Source: PBB1 sp043738425
GTDB taxonomy: Bacteria; Pseudomonadota; Gammaproteobacteria; Burkholderiales; Burkholderiaceae_C
NCBI GenBank assembly: GCA_043738425.1
Contig: JAYUGJ010000040.1
Span: 21,250 to 85,249 of the forward strand
Direction: 5' to 3'
Length of the DNA: 64,000 nt
The notes beneath the pieces are model-generated. The model saw only the letters and a program-made list of their open reading frames with translations, searched no databases and had not been told where the DNA came from. The position numbers were made by a program, and so were the translations under genes. Positions 53,202-63,490 of this stretch are shown here, piece by piece (position 1 is the stretch's first letter; each line of letters opens with the position of its first letter).

Positions 53202-54740
53202 ATGCCTCCGATCAATAGCGCAGCGCGCACCTGCGCAGGGCAATGGCCGCGAGGCATAGGCCGCCGTTGCGTGGGCTGCCGCTGCGTGAGTACAGGTGGC
53301 ACAAACGATGCGATCAACTTTGCCCATGTATTGCCCTCACCGTTCGACGTCCGCGTGTTGAGAGCGCCTGCGCACTGGCTGCGCCAACTGCAAAGCCACG
53401 CTCAACCGGCCTACCTGCAAATCGCCGACCTGATTGCCGACGACCTGCGCACCGGCCGCCTGGCACCGCGTGATCGGCTGCCCACCCTGCGCGACCTCGC
53501 CGGCGAGCTCAGCCTGAACTACACGACCGTGGCACGCGCCTACGCCGAGGCGCGAAAACGCGGGCTCATCACCTCACGCCCAGGCCGGGGCACCAGCGTG
53601 CGCAGCCAGGTGCCGAGCGTGCCATTGCGCGGCGGCAGCGCGGCTGAAATGACGATGAACCTGCCGCCCGAGCCGCAAGACCCGGCGCTGCTTTTGCGCA
53701 TGCGCGAAAGCGCAGCCGAGGTGCTGCGGCATGCCGACCTGAGTGCGCTGCTGCGCTACCAAGACTTCGGCGGCAGCGCCGACGACAAAGCCGCCGCGGT
53801 GCACTGGCTGCAAGGCTTCGTGCCGCGCTGCGACAGCAGTCGGGTGCTCATTGCACCGGGCATCCACAGCGTGTTGGCCGCGCTGGTATCTCAGCTGGCG
53901 CGGCCCGGCGAGCTGATATGTGTCGAGGCACTGACCTACCCCGGGCTGAAGGCCATCGCCACGCAGCTCGGCGTGGTGCTGCATGCCTTGCCGCTCGACG
54001 CCGAAGGCCCGAGTGCGGCGGCTTTCGAACACGCCTGCAAAACATTGAAGCCGAAGGCGCTGTACTGCAACCCGACGATGCTGAATCCGACCACCTTGAC
54101 GATGGGCTGGCGGCGGCGTGAAGCGCTGGCCGACATTGCGCTGCGCTACAGCGTGCCGATCATCGAAGACGATGCATACGGCATGCTGCCGCTTGAACGG
54201 TCACCGCCGCTGGCCAGCCTGGCACCCGATCTGACGTACTACATCAGCGGCTTGAGCAAGTGCCTGGGCGCGGGTTTGCGCGCCGCCTTCGTCTGTTCGC
54301 CGAATGCGCGCCAGTCGCAGCGGCTGGCCGGTGCGTTGCGTGCGACCACCGTGATGGCCTCACCCGTCACCAACGCGCTGGCGACCCGCTGGATCAGCGA
54401 TGGCACGGCCGAGGCCGTGTTGCAGGCGGTGCGAACCGAGTCGGCGGCGCGCCAGGCATTGGCCATTCAACACCTGGCACCCCATGCCTTTCAGGCCCAG
54501 CCGAGTTGCTTTCATCTGTGGCTGCCGATCACGTCGGCCTGGAACAGCGCCACCGCAGACCTGGCCACCTGTCTGCGCAAGATGGGCGTAGCCGCAGTCG
54601 CCAGCTCGGCCTTTTCAACCGACGGCGATCCACCCGATGCAGTGCGCATTTGCCTGGGCGGACCGACCACCCGAGCCGAATGCGCCGCCGCACTGCAACT
54701 GGTTGCCCAGGCGCTGGCCGATCCGCCTGCGGCACCCTGA
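53202..54740 (+). CDS. MocR-type regulator (GntR HTH plus aminotransferase-like domain)
   Basis: Up to 512 residues. The start is uncertain: the ATG at 53202 gives a Cys/Arg-rich leader of about 45 residues, while TTG at 53331 or GTG at 53355 starts nearer the HTH. The GntR HTH reads I-A-D-L-I-A-D-D-L-R-T-G-R-L, L-P-T-L-R-D-L-A and L-N-Y-T-T-V-A-R-A-Y. The fold-type-I domain has N-P-T, I-I-E-D-D-A-Y and the PLP Lys in S-G-L-S-K. Divergent from Nit1C, so it is the likely cluster regulator, possibly sensing an amino compound (inference). Confidence 0.88.
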   Translation: MPPINSAARTCAGQWPRGIGRRCVGCRCVSTGGTNDAINFAHVLPSPFDVRVLRAPAHWLRQLQSHAQPAYLQIADLIADDLRTGRLAPRDRLPTLRDLAGELSLNYTTVARAYAEARKRGLITSRPGRGTSVRSQVPSVPLRGGSAAEMTMNLPPEPQDPALLLRMRESAAEVLRHADLSALLRYQDFGGSADDKAAAVHWLQGFVPRCDSSRVLIAPGIHSVLAALVSQLARPGELICVEALTYPGLKAIATQLGVVLHALPLDAEGPSAAAFEHACKTLKPKALYCNPTMLNPTTLTMGWRRREALADIALRYSVPIIEDDAYGMLPLERSPPLASLAPDLTYYISGLSKCLGAGLRAAFVCSPNARQSQRLAGALRATTVMASPVTNALATRWISDGTAEAVLQAVRTESAARQALAIQHLAPHAFQAQPSCFHLWLPITSAWNSATADLATCLRKMGVAAVASSAFSTDGDPPDAVRICLGGPTTRAECAAALQLVAQALADPPAAP

Positions 54741-54755
54741 ACGGGACCCCGTTCA
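54738..54755 (+). terminator. Hairpin at the end of the MocR gene
   Basis: TGAACGGG (54738-54745, including the stop codon) pairs with CCCGTTCA (54748-54755). The loop is only two bases and no T-run follows, so confidence is limited. Confidence 0.45.
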
Positions 54756-55027
54756 AGGGTGACAGCGACGACAACGCGCTGGCCGTGAGGATCAACCGGC
54801 GGTGCAAGGCCCAGCTGGCCCATCGCTGCACGCCGTGGAAGATAAAAAAGCCGTCGAGCTGACCGCGCTGGAACGGGTGGCCCGGCGTAACCGAAGTTGA
54901 AGTTGGCCCGATTTCGCAGACCGATGCTGCTGTTGCGCCACACGAGGGCACCTCGGTGAGTGAACCTCAATTGCTGAAAAACGAGCACCGGCCGAGCACC
55001 AGGCTGGCACCAGCCACATCCAGAAAA
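54756..55027. other. Intergenic region between MocR and tRNA-Asn
   Basis: About 270 bp. I see no supported gene. Short open frames on the minus strand (for example F-Q-R-G-Q-L-D-G-F-F-I-F and N-F-N-F-G-Y-A-G-P-P) look protein-like but are in different frames and without start signals; they may be a decayed gene. Confidence 0.4.
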
Positions 55028-55059
55028 CAAAAAAGTCAGCAGGCGTTTGCGTGCTGACT
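55028..55059 (-). terminator. Intrinsic terminator of tRNA-Asn
   Basis: On the minus strand AGTCAGCA, a 10-base loop and TGCTGACT are followed by TTTTTGTTTT (the A-run at 55024-55033 on the plus strand). It lies 11 bp past the tRNA CCA end. Confidence 0.85.
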
Positions 55060-55070
55060 CTGGTGTTGAT

Positions 55071-55146
55071 TGGCTCCTCGACCTGGGCTCGAACCAGGGA
55101 CCTACGGATTAACAGTCCGGCGCTCTACCAACTGAGCTATCGAGGA
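55071..55146 (-). tRNA. tRNA-Asn (GTT)
   Basis: 76 nt including an encoded CCA. On the minus strand: acceptor TCCTCGA pairing with TCGAGGA, D-arm with AGCTCAGTTGGTAGAGC, anticodon stem CGGAC and loop with GTT, T-arm with GGTTCGAGCC. Followed by a strong terminator. Confidence 0.97.
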
Positions 55147-55245
55147 ACAGCCGCAAAGTATACCGAGCTTCGACCGCGTCGAGGTCGGTGAATCGTGGCG
55201 AATGTGGGTGGGCGACAGTGCTTTTCAGCGCTTTTGGCGCGTGCC

Positions 55246-55983
55246 TCAGCAACCCAATTGGGTGGCCAGCTTGATGATGCTGTCAGCGTGGAAAACGGGT
55301 GCGGCATCGGGTGCGGAATCGGGTACCTCGACCGGGTGCCGATTCGGCCCGTATTCGTGCGGGCGCTCGATGTAGGCGGTTTGCAGGCCGCAGGCTCGCG
55401 CGGCACTCAGGTCGTCGTGGTGCGACGCGACCATCAACACCTGATCGGGCCGCACGCCGAACACCCGCGCGACACCTCGGTAGGTTGCAGGGTCAGGTTT
55501 ATAGGCGCGAAAAACCTCGGCCGACAAGATGCAGTCCCAAGGCAAACCAGCGTGCTTGGACAGGTCGGCAAGCAGACCCAAATTGCCGTTCGACAGCGTG
55601 CACACCATGTAGCGGCGTTTGAGGCGTGCGAGGCCTGCCACCGCGTCGGGCCAGCCGTCGAGTCGGTGCCACACCTGGTTGAGTTGGCGCTTGTCGGCGT
55701 CGCTCAGCTGCGCGATGTGGAACTGCGCCAACACCTCATCGAGCACCAGGCGGTGCAAGTCGTCGAGCAGCGTCCAGCCGAGCTCGCCCGACGCGACGCG
55801 CTGCATGGCCGGCGCGTAGCCCGCCCGCCAAGCCAGTGCGAAGGTGCTGCCGTCCACCGGCAAAGCCAACGCATCTACCGCGCGCGCCACGCCGCCGTGC
55901 CAATCGACCACCGTGCCGAACACATCGAATGCAAGTACCGAAGGTGGCTGGTGTGGCGGCTGTTGCGGCTGATGGGCATTCAT
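55246..55983 (-). CDS. HAD hydrolase, haloacid-dehalogenase type II-like
   Basis: 245 residues from the ATG at 55983, overlapping the thiE stop as ATGA. Nucleophile Asp20 is in A-F-D-V-F-G-T-V-V-D-W. T-L-S-N-G-N (motif II), K-P-D-P-A-T-Y (motif III Lys) and V-A-S-H-H-D-D-L-S-A-A (motif IV) follow. Annotated relatives are called (S)-2-haloacid dehalogenase, but many are phosphatases. Tight coupling to thiE suggests a thiamine-related phosphate ester as substrate (inference). Confidence 0.9.
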   Translation of the reverse strand: MNAHQPQQPPHQPPSVLAFDVFGTVVDWHGGVARAVDALALPVDGSTFALAWRAGYAPAMQRVASGELGWTLLDDLHRLVLDEVLAQFHIAQLSDADKRQLNQVWHRLDGWPDAVAGLARLKRRYMVCTLSNGNLGLLADLSKHAGLPWDCILSAEVFRAYKPDPATYRGVARVFGVRPDQVLMVASHHDDLSAARACGLQTAYIERPHEYGPNRHPVEVPDSAPDAAPVFHADSIIKLATQLGC

Positions 55984-56882
55984 CGGCTTGGTCCGATGGC
56001 AGCGATCCATTCGGCGGCGACCCGTTCGGGTTGCGCGGCACTCAGCAATGCGCGCACCACTGCCACCGAGCCCACGCCACTGGCCAGCACCGCAGGCAAA
56101 CGCTGCGCATCGATACCGCCGATGGCGACCAACGCGTGGTCGCGCAGCAGCCGCGCATACGCCGCAAGGCGACCCGGGCCCTGCGGCGCGGTAGGCATCA
56201 CCTTGAGCGTGGTCGGGTACACCGCACCGAGCGCGATGTAGCTCGGGTTCAGCCGCTCGACCCGCAGCATTTCGGCGTAGCCGTGGCTGCTCAAACCCAA
56301 GCGCAAACCGGCTGCGCAAATCGCGTCGAGGTCGGCTGCGGCGATGTCTTCCTGCCCCAGGTGCACGCCATACGCGCCGGCGTTGATGGCCGCTTGCCAG
56401 TGGTCGTTGATGAACAGCAGCGCACCGGTGCCGCGCACCGCTGCGACTGCCGCATCGACTTCATGCTGCACCGCGCGGGCGTCGTCTGACTTGAAGCGCA
56501 GCTGCACCGTGGGCACGTCCGCACGCGCCATGCGCGCGACCCATGCGGCGTCGGGCAACACCGCATACAGGCCCAACGCTTTCGGGCACGGCGCAAAGCC
56601 GGTGCCGCGCGGCTGCGGCGCGAGGTCGAAGTCGCACGGCGTATCCGGCCAGTCGGCGGCGTTGAAGCTGCCGTTGCGCTGCGTTTGCGCAGCCCACGCG
56701 CACGCCACACATTCGGCATCGGCGTCGATGAAGCCGAGCGCGCGGCTGGCCTGTTTGGCTGCGCGATAAACCGCATCGTCGCGGCGGTATTGCGTTACCG
56801 ACGGGTCGGACGCTGGCAGGCCGACGCTGGCGCGGTGTTTGTCGACGATGGCTTGCACCATCGCGTCGATCCACGCGCTCAC
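55980..56882 (-). CDS. thiE: Thiamine-phosphate synthase with N-terminal extension
   Basis: 300 residues from the GTG at 56882, which overlaps the thiG stop as GTGA. The C-terminal 190 residues are ThiE: L-Y-A-V-L-P-D near the start, Q-L-R-F-K, L-F-I-N-D-H-W-Q-A, G-V-H-L-G-Q-E-D, S-S-H-G, I-A-L-G-A-V-Y-P-T-T and A-I-G-G-I. The first 95 or so residues (W-I-D-A-M-V-Q-A-I-V-D-K...C-V-A-C-A-W) are an extra domain often seen in beta-proteobacterial ThiE; function unclear. Joins HMP-PP and the thiazole phosphate to thiamine phosphate. Confidence 0.93.
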   Translation of the reverse strand: MSAWIDAMVQAIVDKHRASVGLPASDPSVTQYRRDDAVYRAAKQASRALGFIDADAECVACAWAAQTQRNGSFNAADWPDTPCDFDLAPQPRGTGFAPCPKALGLYAVLPDAAWVARMARADVPTVQLRFKSDDARAVQHEVDAAVAAVRGTGALLFINDHWQAAINAGAYGVHLGQEDIAAADLDAICAAGLRLGLSSHGYAEMLRVERLNPSYIALGAVYPTTLKVMPTAPQGPGRLAAYARLLRDHALVAIGGIDAQRLPAVLASGVGSVAVVRALLSAAQPERVAAEWIAAIGPSR

Positions 56883-57703
56883 TCGTGGTGCCAAAACGGC
56901 GTACCCAGCACCGGCGTGCTGGGCTGCGCGGCGTGTTGCTCGGCCATCGCACCGGAACGAAACGCGGCGCGGCCCGCCAGCACCGCGTCGGCAAACGCAC
57001 CGGCCATGTCCACCGGGTGCTGCGCCAGCGCCACGGCGGTGTTCAGCAACACACCGTCGTAGCCCCACTCCATGACCTGGCAGGCGTGCGAGGGCCGACC
57101 GAGGCCGGCATCGACCAGCATCGGCACCGCCAATCGTTCACGCAACATTTGCAATGCATACGGGTTGACCGGGCCGCGGCCGGTGCCGATCGGTGCGGCC
57201 CACGGCATGACGACCTGGCAGCCGACATCGACCAGGCGCTGGCAGACCACCAGGTCTTCGGTGCAATACGGCAGCACCTGGAAACCGTCTTTGATCAACC
57301 ACTCAGCGGCTTCGACCAGCTTCAGCGTGTCGGGCTGCAGCGTGTAGTCATCGCCGATCAATTCCAGTTTCAACCAGGGCGTGGCAAACACCTCACGGGC
57401 CATTTGGGCGGTGGTGATGGCCTCTTGCACGCTGTGGCAACCGGCGGTGTTGGGCAACACCGGCACGCCCAGGCTTTGCAGCAGCGTCCAAAACGCGTTG
57501 CCCGCATCGGCACCCAACGCACCCTGGCGGCGCAACGATGCGGTCAACATCGCAGGCCGCGCGCGGCGTACCGCATCTTCCAAAACCTGCGGCGACGGAT
57601 AGCGCGACGTGCCCAACATCAACCGGCTTTGAAACGTTTGTCCGTAGAGCACGAGTGCATCGGCGGTTGCGGGTGGTCTCAGTGCGGCGTCGTTCATGGG
57701 CAT
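56879..57703 (-). CDS. thiG: Thiazole synthase
   Basis: 274 residues; ATGs at 57703 and 57697 are both possible. L-M-L-G-T-S-R-Y-P-S-P, L-P-N-T-A-G-C-H-S, W-L-K-L-E-L-I-G-D-D with the Schiff-base Lys, L-P-Y-C-T-E-D, G-T-G-R-G and L-V-D-A-G-L-G-R-P-S-H-A define ThiG. It makes thiazole phosphate from DXP, dehydroglycine and ThiS-thiocarboxylate. The C-terminal 20 residues are extra. Confidence 0.96.
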   Translation of the reverse strand: MPMNDAALRPPATADALVLYGQTFQSRLMLGTSRYPSPQVLEDAVRRARPAMLTASLRRQGALGADAGNAFWTLLQSLGVPVLPNTAGCHSVQEAITTAQMAREVFATPWLKLELIGDDYTLQPDTLKLVEAAEWLIKDGFQVLPYCTEDLVVCQRLVDVGCQVVMPWAAPIGTGRGPVNPYALQMLRERLAVPMLVDAGLGRPSHACQVMEWGYDGVLLNTAVALAQHPVDMAGAFADAVLAGRAAFRSGAMAEQHAAQPSTPVLGTPFWHHE

Positions 57704-57783
57704 GGTTTCACTTGGTTAGCGACATGTTTCGGCCACGGCACCGCGACACGGATCGGCAGGGTCACAGATCAGGTGGTTTCATT

Positions 57784-57981
57784 TCAACCGCCGGTCAGCG
57801 GTGCGATGACGTCAATGCGGTCACCAGATTTCAGCGCCGTTTGTTGGTACTGCGTGTTCGGTACGAACTGCATATTGACCGCAGCGGCAAACGGCGGCGT
57901 GGGTTGCAGCACGGCAATCGCGTCGGCCAAGGTGGCGTCGGTGGCCATCTCATGCACGGTGTGGTTGATGTGTACCTTCAT
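57784..57981 (-). CDS. thiS: Sulfur carrier protein ThiS
   Basis: 65 residues, ubiquitin-like fold, ending in the essential Gly-Gly (A-P-L-T-G-G) that receives sulfur. It follows thiO by 4 bp and precedes thiG by 80 bp. Confidence 0.95.
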   Translation of the reverse strand: MKVHINHTVHEMATDATLADAIAVLQPTPPFAAAVNMQFVPNTQYQQTALKSGDRIDVIAPLTGG

Positions 57982-57985
57982 TGGG

Positions 57986-59071
57986 TCACGCAGTCAGGTT
58001 TTCACTGCGCAGCGTAAAACATTCGGCCAAAGCGCTGCGGCCTGCGTTGACGTGCTCCATCACCACATCGAGCATGGCCGGTGCGATGAGAAAACCGTGG
58101 CGGTACAAGCCGTTGATTTGCAAACGGCGTGGGCCCAACCAGCGCAGTGCGGGCAGGTTGTCGCGCAGCGTGGGGCGGCATTGCGCACCGAGCTCGAGCA
58201 CACGCGCCTCGCCGAATGCGGGGTGCACCGCATAGGCCGCGCTCAACAACTCAAGCGTCGATCGCACGCTGACGGGCGAGGTGTCGTCGGACTCGATTTC
58301 GGTCGCCCCGATCACGAACACACCACCCGGCTTCGGCGCGATGTACAGCGGATAGCGCGGGTGCAGCAGCCGCGTCGGGCGACTCAAACTGACCTCGGGT
58401 GCATGCACGCGCATCACCTCGCCGCGCACACCACGCAACGCGGGCCAGGCATCGCGGGCACCGAGGCCGCGGCAATCGAACAGCCAGTCGGTGTCGTGTG
58501 GAACAAAGTCGGCCGGTGCACGCGGGCTGGCCCAGTGCACCAACACGTTCAGAGCGCGCATGCGTTGCAGCAACGCGGGCAGCAACTCGCGGTTGTCGAG
58601 TTGGCCTTCACCGGGCAGGTACAAGCCTTGCGCGAAACGCTCGCCAATGGCGGGTTCCAGTTCGGCGATGCCGCGCGCAGCCAGCAGGTGCATCGCTGGC
58701 AGCCCAGGCACCTGGTGTGCAGTGGCGGCGAGTTGCTGTTGAAAGCGCGCCGCCTCGGCTGCATCTTGCCGGTGCCACAACACCAGCGTGCCCGCTTGCT
58801 GAAAGTAGACCGGCGCTTCGAGCGCGGCAATCAACGCCGGCCAGCGCGCCAGGCTGTGGCAGCCCATGCGCACCACGCCGAGCTCAGTCACGGCCGATTC
58901 GGCCAGCGGTGCCAGCATGGCGGCTGCGACGTGCGCTGCAGAGGCCGGCCGATCGGCAGGCGATGCGTCGTACACATCCACCAGCCAACCCGCGGCCGCC
59001 AACTCGCAGGCCAGCAAGCGGCCCATCAGACCGCAGCCGAGTACGACTGCGACTGCGCGGTCAGCTGCCAT
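57986..59071 (-). CDS. thiO: Glycine oxidase ThiO
   Basis: 361 residues. FAD-binding G-C-G-L-M-G (12-17), V-D-V-Y-D-A and the D-amino-acid-oxidase-like C-terminal part with G-L-Y-R-H-G-F-L-I-A-P-A, V-L-E-L-G-A-Q-C-R-P. It oxidises glycine to the imine used by ThiG. First gene of thiOSGE. I looked for a TPP riboswitch in the short gap upstream and saw none. Confidence 0.93.
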   Translation of the reverse strand: MAADRAVAVVLGCGLMGRLLACELAAAGWLVDVYDASPADRPASAAHVAAAMLAPLAESAVTELGVVRMGCHSLARWPALIAALEAPVYFQQAGTLVLWHRQDAAEAARFQQQLAATAHQVPGLPAMHLLAARGIAELEPAIGERFAQGLYLPGEGQLDNRELLPALLQRMRALNVLVHWASPRAPADFVPHDTDWLFDCRGLGARDAWPALRGVRGEVMRVHAPEVSLSRPTRLLHPRYPLYIAPKPGGVFVIGATEIESDDTSPVSVRSTLELLSAAYAVHPAFGEARVLELGAQCRPTLRDNLPALRWLGPRRLQINGLYRHGFLIAPAMLDVVMEHVNAGRSALAECFTLRSENLTA

Positions 59072-59153
59072 CGGCTTGACAGGACAGGTTCAACCGCAAC
59101 ATCCACGCGCAGAGGTGACGACACACGGCTCGGTGGCACGCATAATTTTCAAG

Positions 59154-60062
59154 ATGAAATCGACTCACACAGTGCCCCAAAAGTCTGCCGAGGCGGGCGG
59201 TTCAATGCCGCAATCACAGCAGCGGTACGCGCGGGTTTTGGCCATTGCCGGGTCCGACAGCGGTGGTGGGGCGGGCATTCAAGCAGATCTTAAAACCTTC
59301 AGCGCGCTGGGCTGCTACGGCATGACCGCGATCACCGCAGTGACGGCACAAAACACGCTCGGCGTCGCCGCCATCCACGACATTCCGCTGGCGATACTGG
59401 AAGCTCAAATCAACGCGGTAATGGACGACATCGGCGCTGACGCGGTAAAGATCGGCATGCTGCATACGCCTGGGGCGGTCGGCATGGTCGCCTCGGCCAT
59501 CGATCGCCATCGCATGCAACAGGTCGTGCTCGACCCGGTCATGGTGGCCACCAGCGGCGACCGGTTGATGGGCATCGAAGCCGTGCAGGTGCTGGTGCGC
59601 GAGCTGCTGCACCGCTGCACGGTGGTGACACCCAACATCGACGAAGCCGAGCTGTTGCTGGGACGAAAAATCACCACGGCGGCTGGGTTGATCGACGCGG
59701 CGCACGACCTGTTGGCGATGGGTGCCCGCGCGGTACTGCTGAAAGGTGCGCACCTGCCCGGCGAAAAAATCACCGATGTGCTGGCCATACCCGGCCAGCC
59801 AGTGCAGCGCTTCCAGTCACCGCGCCTGCGCAGCCGCAATCTGCATGGCACCGGCTGCACGCTGTCGTCGGCAATAGCGGCCTATTTGGCGCTGGGGCAA
59901 TCGCTGCCGGAAGCAGTCAGGCTGGCGCGGCTCTACGTGCGGCGTGCCATTAGCACCGGTGCCGACATGCACACCGGTGGCGGCCACGGCCCGCTGAACC
60001 ATGCGCATGCGCCGCATAAGCTTGTCGGCATGGAAAAAAGCCGCATCAACCGCCCGGGTTGA
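59154..60062 (+). CDS. thiD: Hydroxymethylpyrimidine (phosphate) kinase
   Basis: 302 residues from the ATG at 59154; an ATG at 59205 (285 residues) is nearer to a G-rich ribosome-site-like sequence. I-A-G-S-D-S-G-G-G-A-G-I-Q-A-D-L-K and H-G-T-G-C-T-L-S-S-A-I-A are the ThiD signatures. It phosphorylates HMP-P to HMP-PP, the partner substrate of ThiE. Divergent from thiO. Confidence 0.95.
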   Translation: MKSTHTVPQKSAEAGGSMPQSQQRYARVLAIAGSDSGGGAGIQADLKTFSALGCYGMTAITAVTAQNTLGVAAIHDIPLAILEAQINAVMDDIGADAVKIGMLHTPGAVGMVASAIDRHRMQQVVLDPVMVATSGDRLMGIEAVQVLVRELLHRCTVVTPNIDEAELLLGRKITTAAGLIDAAHDLLAMGARAVLLKGAHLPGEKITDVLAIPGQPVQRFQSPRLRSRNLHGTGCTLSSAIAAYLALGQSLPEAVRLARLYVRRAISTGADMHTGGGHGPLNHAHAPHKLVGMEKSRINRPG

Positions 60063-60086
60063 CACGGCCCATTCGGACTGCAGCAC

Positions 60087-61900
60087 TCAACCGTTGTCGC
60101 GCGACGCCTTCTTGCGGTCGTGCTCTTTCAGGTGGCGTTTGCGCAGGCGGATCGACTTCGGCGTGATCTCGACCAGCTCATCGTCGGCGATAAATTCGAC
60201 CGCGGTTTCCAGCGTCAAGATGATCGGCGGCGTGATCTTGATCGCGTCTTCTTTGCCTGACACGCGGAAGTTGGTGAGCTGCTTGCCGCGCACCGCGTTG
60301 ACCACCAAATCGTTGTCGCGCGAGTGGATGCCGACGATCATGCCTTCGTACAACGGGTCACCGGCTTTGACGAACATGCGGCCGCGGTCGTCGAGCTTGC
60401 CCAGCGAATAGGTCACCGCTTCGCCATCGTCCTGGCTGATCAGCACGCCTTGTTTGCGGCCCTCGATCTCACCTTTGTAGGCTTCGTAGCTGTCGAAGAT
60501 ATTGCTGATCAAACCGGTGCCACGCGTCAGGTTCATGAACTCGTTGGCAAAACCAATCAGGCCGCGCGCCGGAATGCGGTACTCGAGCCGCACGCGGCCG
60601 GTGCCATCGGGTTCCATGTTGACCAGCTCGGCCCGGCGTTCGCCGAGCGCCTGCATCACTGCGCCTTGGTGCTGGTCTTCGACGTCGGCGGTGACCAGTT
60701 CGATCGGCTCGTGGCGCTCTTCGCCGACCTGGCGAAACACCACCCGCGGCTTCGACACCGCCAACTCGTATCCTTCGCGGCGCATGGTTTCCAGCAAGAT
60801 GGTCAGGTGCAATTCACCGCGGCCCATCACCTCGAAAATACCGTCTTCGTCGGTGTCACTCACTTTCAGCGCCACGTTCGATTGCAGCTCGCGGTCGAGC
60901 CGGTCACGCAGCTGGCGGCTGGTGATGAACTTGCCTTCACGGCCGGCCAATGGCGAGTTGTTGACACAGAAATTCATCGTCAGCGTCGGTTCATCGACCA
61001 TCAACATCGGCAGCGGCAGCGGGTTGTCGAAGCTGGTCAGCGTCACCCCGATGCCGATGCCTTCAATGCCGTTGATCAGCACGATGTCGCCCGGCCCGGC
61101 TTCGGTGGCCTGCTGGCGCTCGAGGCCTTCGAACTTCAGCACCTGGTTCACCCGCGCTTTGAACGGCGTGCTGTCAGGGCCGCTGTACACCGCAACTTCT
61201 TGCATCGGTTTCAGCGTGCCCTGGTTGATGCGGCCGATGCCGATGCGACCGACATAGCTGGAGTAATCGAGCGAACAAATTTGCAGCTGCAGCGGATCGG
61301 TCGGGCTGCCTTCGTGCGCGGGCACGTGGGCCAGCATGGCGTCGAACAGCGGCGACAAATCGGCACCCTTGTCGTTCGCGGTCAATGAGGCCCAGCCGTT
61401 CAGGCCGGAGGCGAACACCACCGGAAAGTCGAGCTGTTCTTCGGTCGCGCCGAGCTTGTCGAACAAATCGAAGGTCGCGTTGATGACGTAGTCGGTGCGC
61501 GCGCCGGGACGGTCCACCTTGTTGATCACGACGATCGGCTTCAAACCGAGCGCCAGTGCCTTCTTGGTGACGAAACGGGTTTGCGGCATCGGGCCTTCGA
61601 CCGCATCGACCAGCAACAACACGCTGTCGACCATCGACAGCACGCGCTCGACCTCGCCGCCGAAGTCAGCGTGCCCCGGCGTGTCGACGATGTTGATGTG
61701 CGTGCCCTTCCATTCGACCGCGCAGTTCTTCGACAGGATCGTGATGCCACGCTCTTTTTCGAGGTCGTTGCTGTCCATCACGCGCTCGGCCACCTTCTCG
61801 TTTTGCCGGAAGGTGCCGCTTTGGCGCAGCAGTTGGTCGACCATGGTGGTCTTGCCATGGTCCACGTGGGCAATGATGGCGATGTTGCGGATCTGTCGGG

Positions 61901-61904
<4 letters not shown>
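60087..61904 (-). CDS. typA: Ribosome-associated GTPase TypA/BipA
   Basis: 605 residues, full length. G1 A-H-V-D-H-G-K-T (12-19), G2 R-G-I-T-I, G3 D-T-P-G-H, G4 N-K-V-D, then the EF-G-like domains and the BipA C-terminal domain with S-Y-E-A-Y-K-G-E-I. It aids 50S assembly, mainly at low temperature or stress. The start overlaps the truB stop as ATGA. Confidence 0.97.
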
Positions 61905-63010
<1,106 letters not shown>

Positions 63011-63014
63011 CACC

Positions 63015-63380
63015 TCAGTCGTCCTTCGCCTGGGTGGCGTTTGCTGCGGCGATCAGCAAGCTCAACTCCGCCGCCCGCTCGGTGGTGCGATCGAAGTGAA
63101 AGTGCAGCGTCGGCACGGTGTGAATTTGCAGCCGCTTGAACAAGCCGTTGCGCAAAAAGCCGGCCGCTTCGTTGAGCGCGATTTCGCACTCCACCGCGTC
63201 GCCGATCAGCACCGAAAAAAATACCTTTGCATGCGCATAGTCGGGAGTCACCTCGACCGCATGCACCGTCACCATGCCAACGCGCGGATCTTTCAGGTCG
63301 CGGATCAGCACAGCAATGTCGCGCTGAATCTGATCGGCGACGCGGAAGCCGCGGTTGGGTATGGAACGCTTGTGTTTCAT
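63015..63380 (-). CDS. rbfA: Ribosome-binding factor A
   Basis: 121 residues. R-V-A-D-Q-I-Q-R-D-I-A-V-L-I, D-P-R-V-G-M-V-T-V-H-A-V-E-V-T-P-D-Y-A-H-A-K-V, and a KH-type fold with L-H-F-H-F-D are typical. It binds 30S precursors for 16S rRNA maturation. It ends 4 bp before the truB start. Confidence 0.96.
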   Translation of the reverse strand: MKHKRSIPNRGFRVADQIQRDIAVLIRDLKDPRVGMVTVHAVEVTPDYAHAKVFFSVLIGDAVECEIALNEAAGFLRNGLFKRLQIHTVPTLHFHFDRTTERAAELSLLIAAANATQAKDD

Positions 63381-63440
63381 CGTGCGCTAGCTCGTGGGTC
63401 GTTCGACCGCTCGGGCCGTGTGGTGCATGGCGTAAATGCA

Positions 63441-63470
63441 AACCCCGCCCGGTTTGCGAGGGGCGGGGTT
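63441..63470 (-). terminator. Hairpin between infB and rbfA
   Basis: AACCCCGCCC (63441-63450) and GGGCGGGGTT (63461-63470) form a perfect 10-bp stem with a 10-base loop. On the minus strand TTTGCATTT follows, a weak T-run. It would limit read-through from infB to rbfA. Confidence 0.7.
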
Positions 63471-63490
63471 GCAGGCTGGGGAGAGAGCGC

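Noticed and set aside
54756..55027. Decayed outer-membrane protein gene on the minus strand
   Set aside because: Protein-like fragments are in different frames with no start or conserved end; not enough to call a pseudogene.
59072..59153. TPP riboswitch upstream of thiO or thiD
   Set aside because: The gap is only 82 bp and lacks the conserved THI-box sequences.
56885..59293. 802-codon open frame antisense to the thi genes
   Set aside because: Covers four well-supported thi genes in the opposite strand; no domains.
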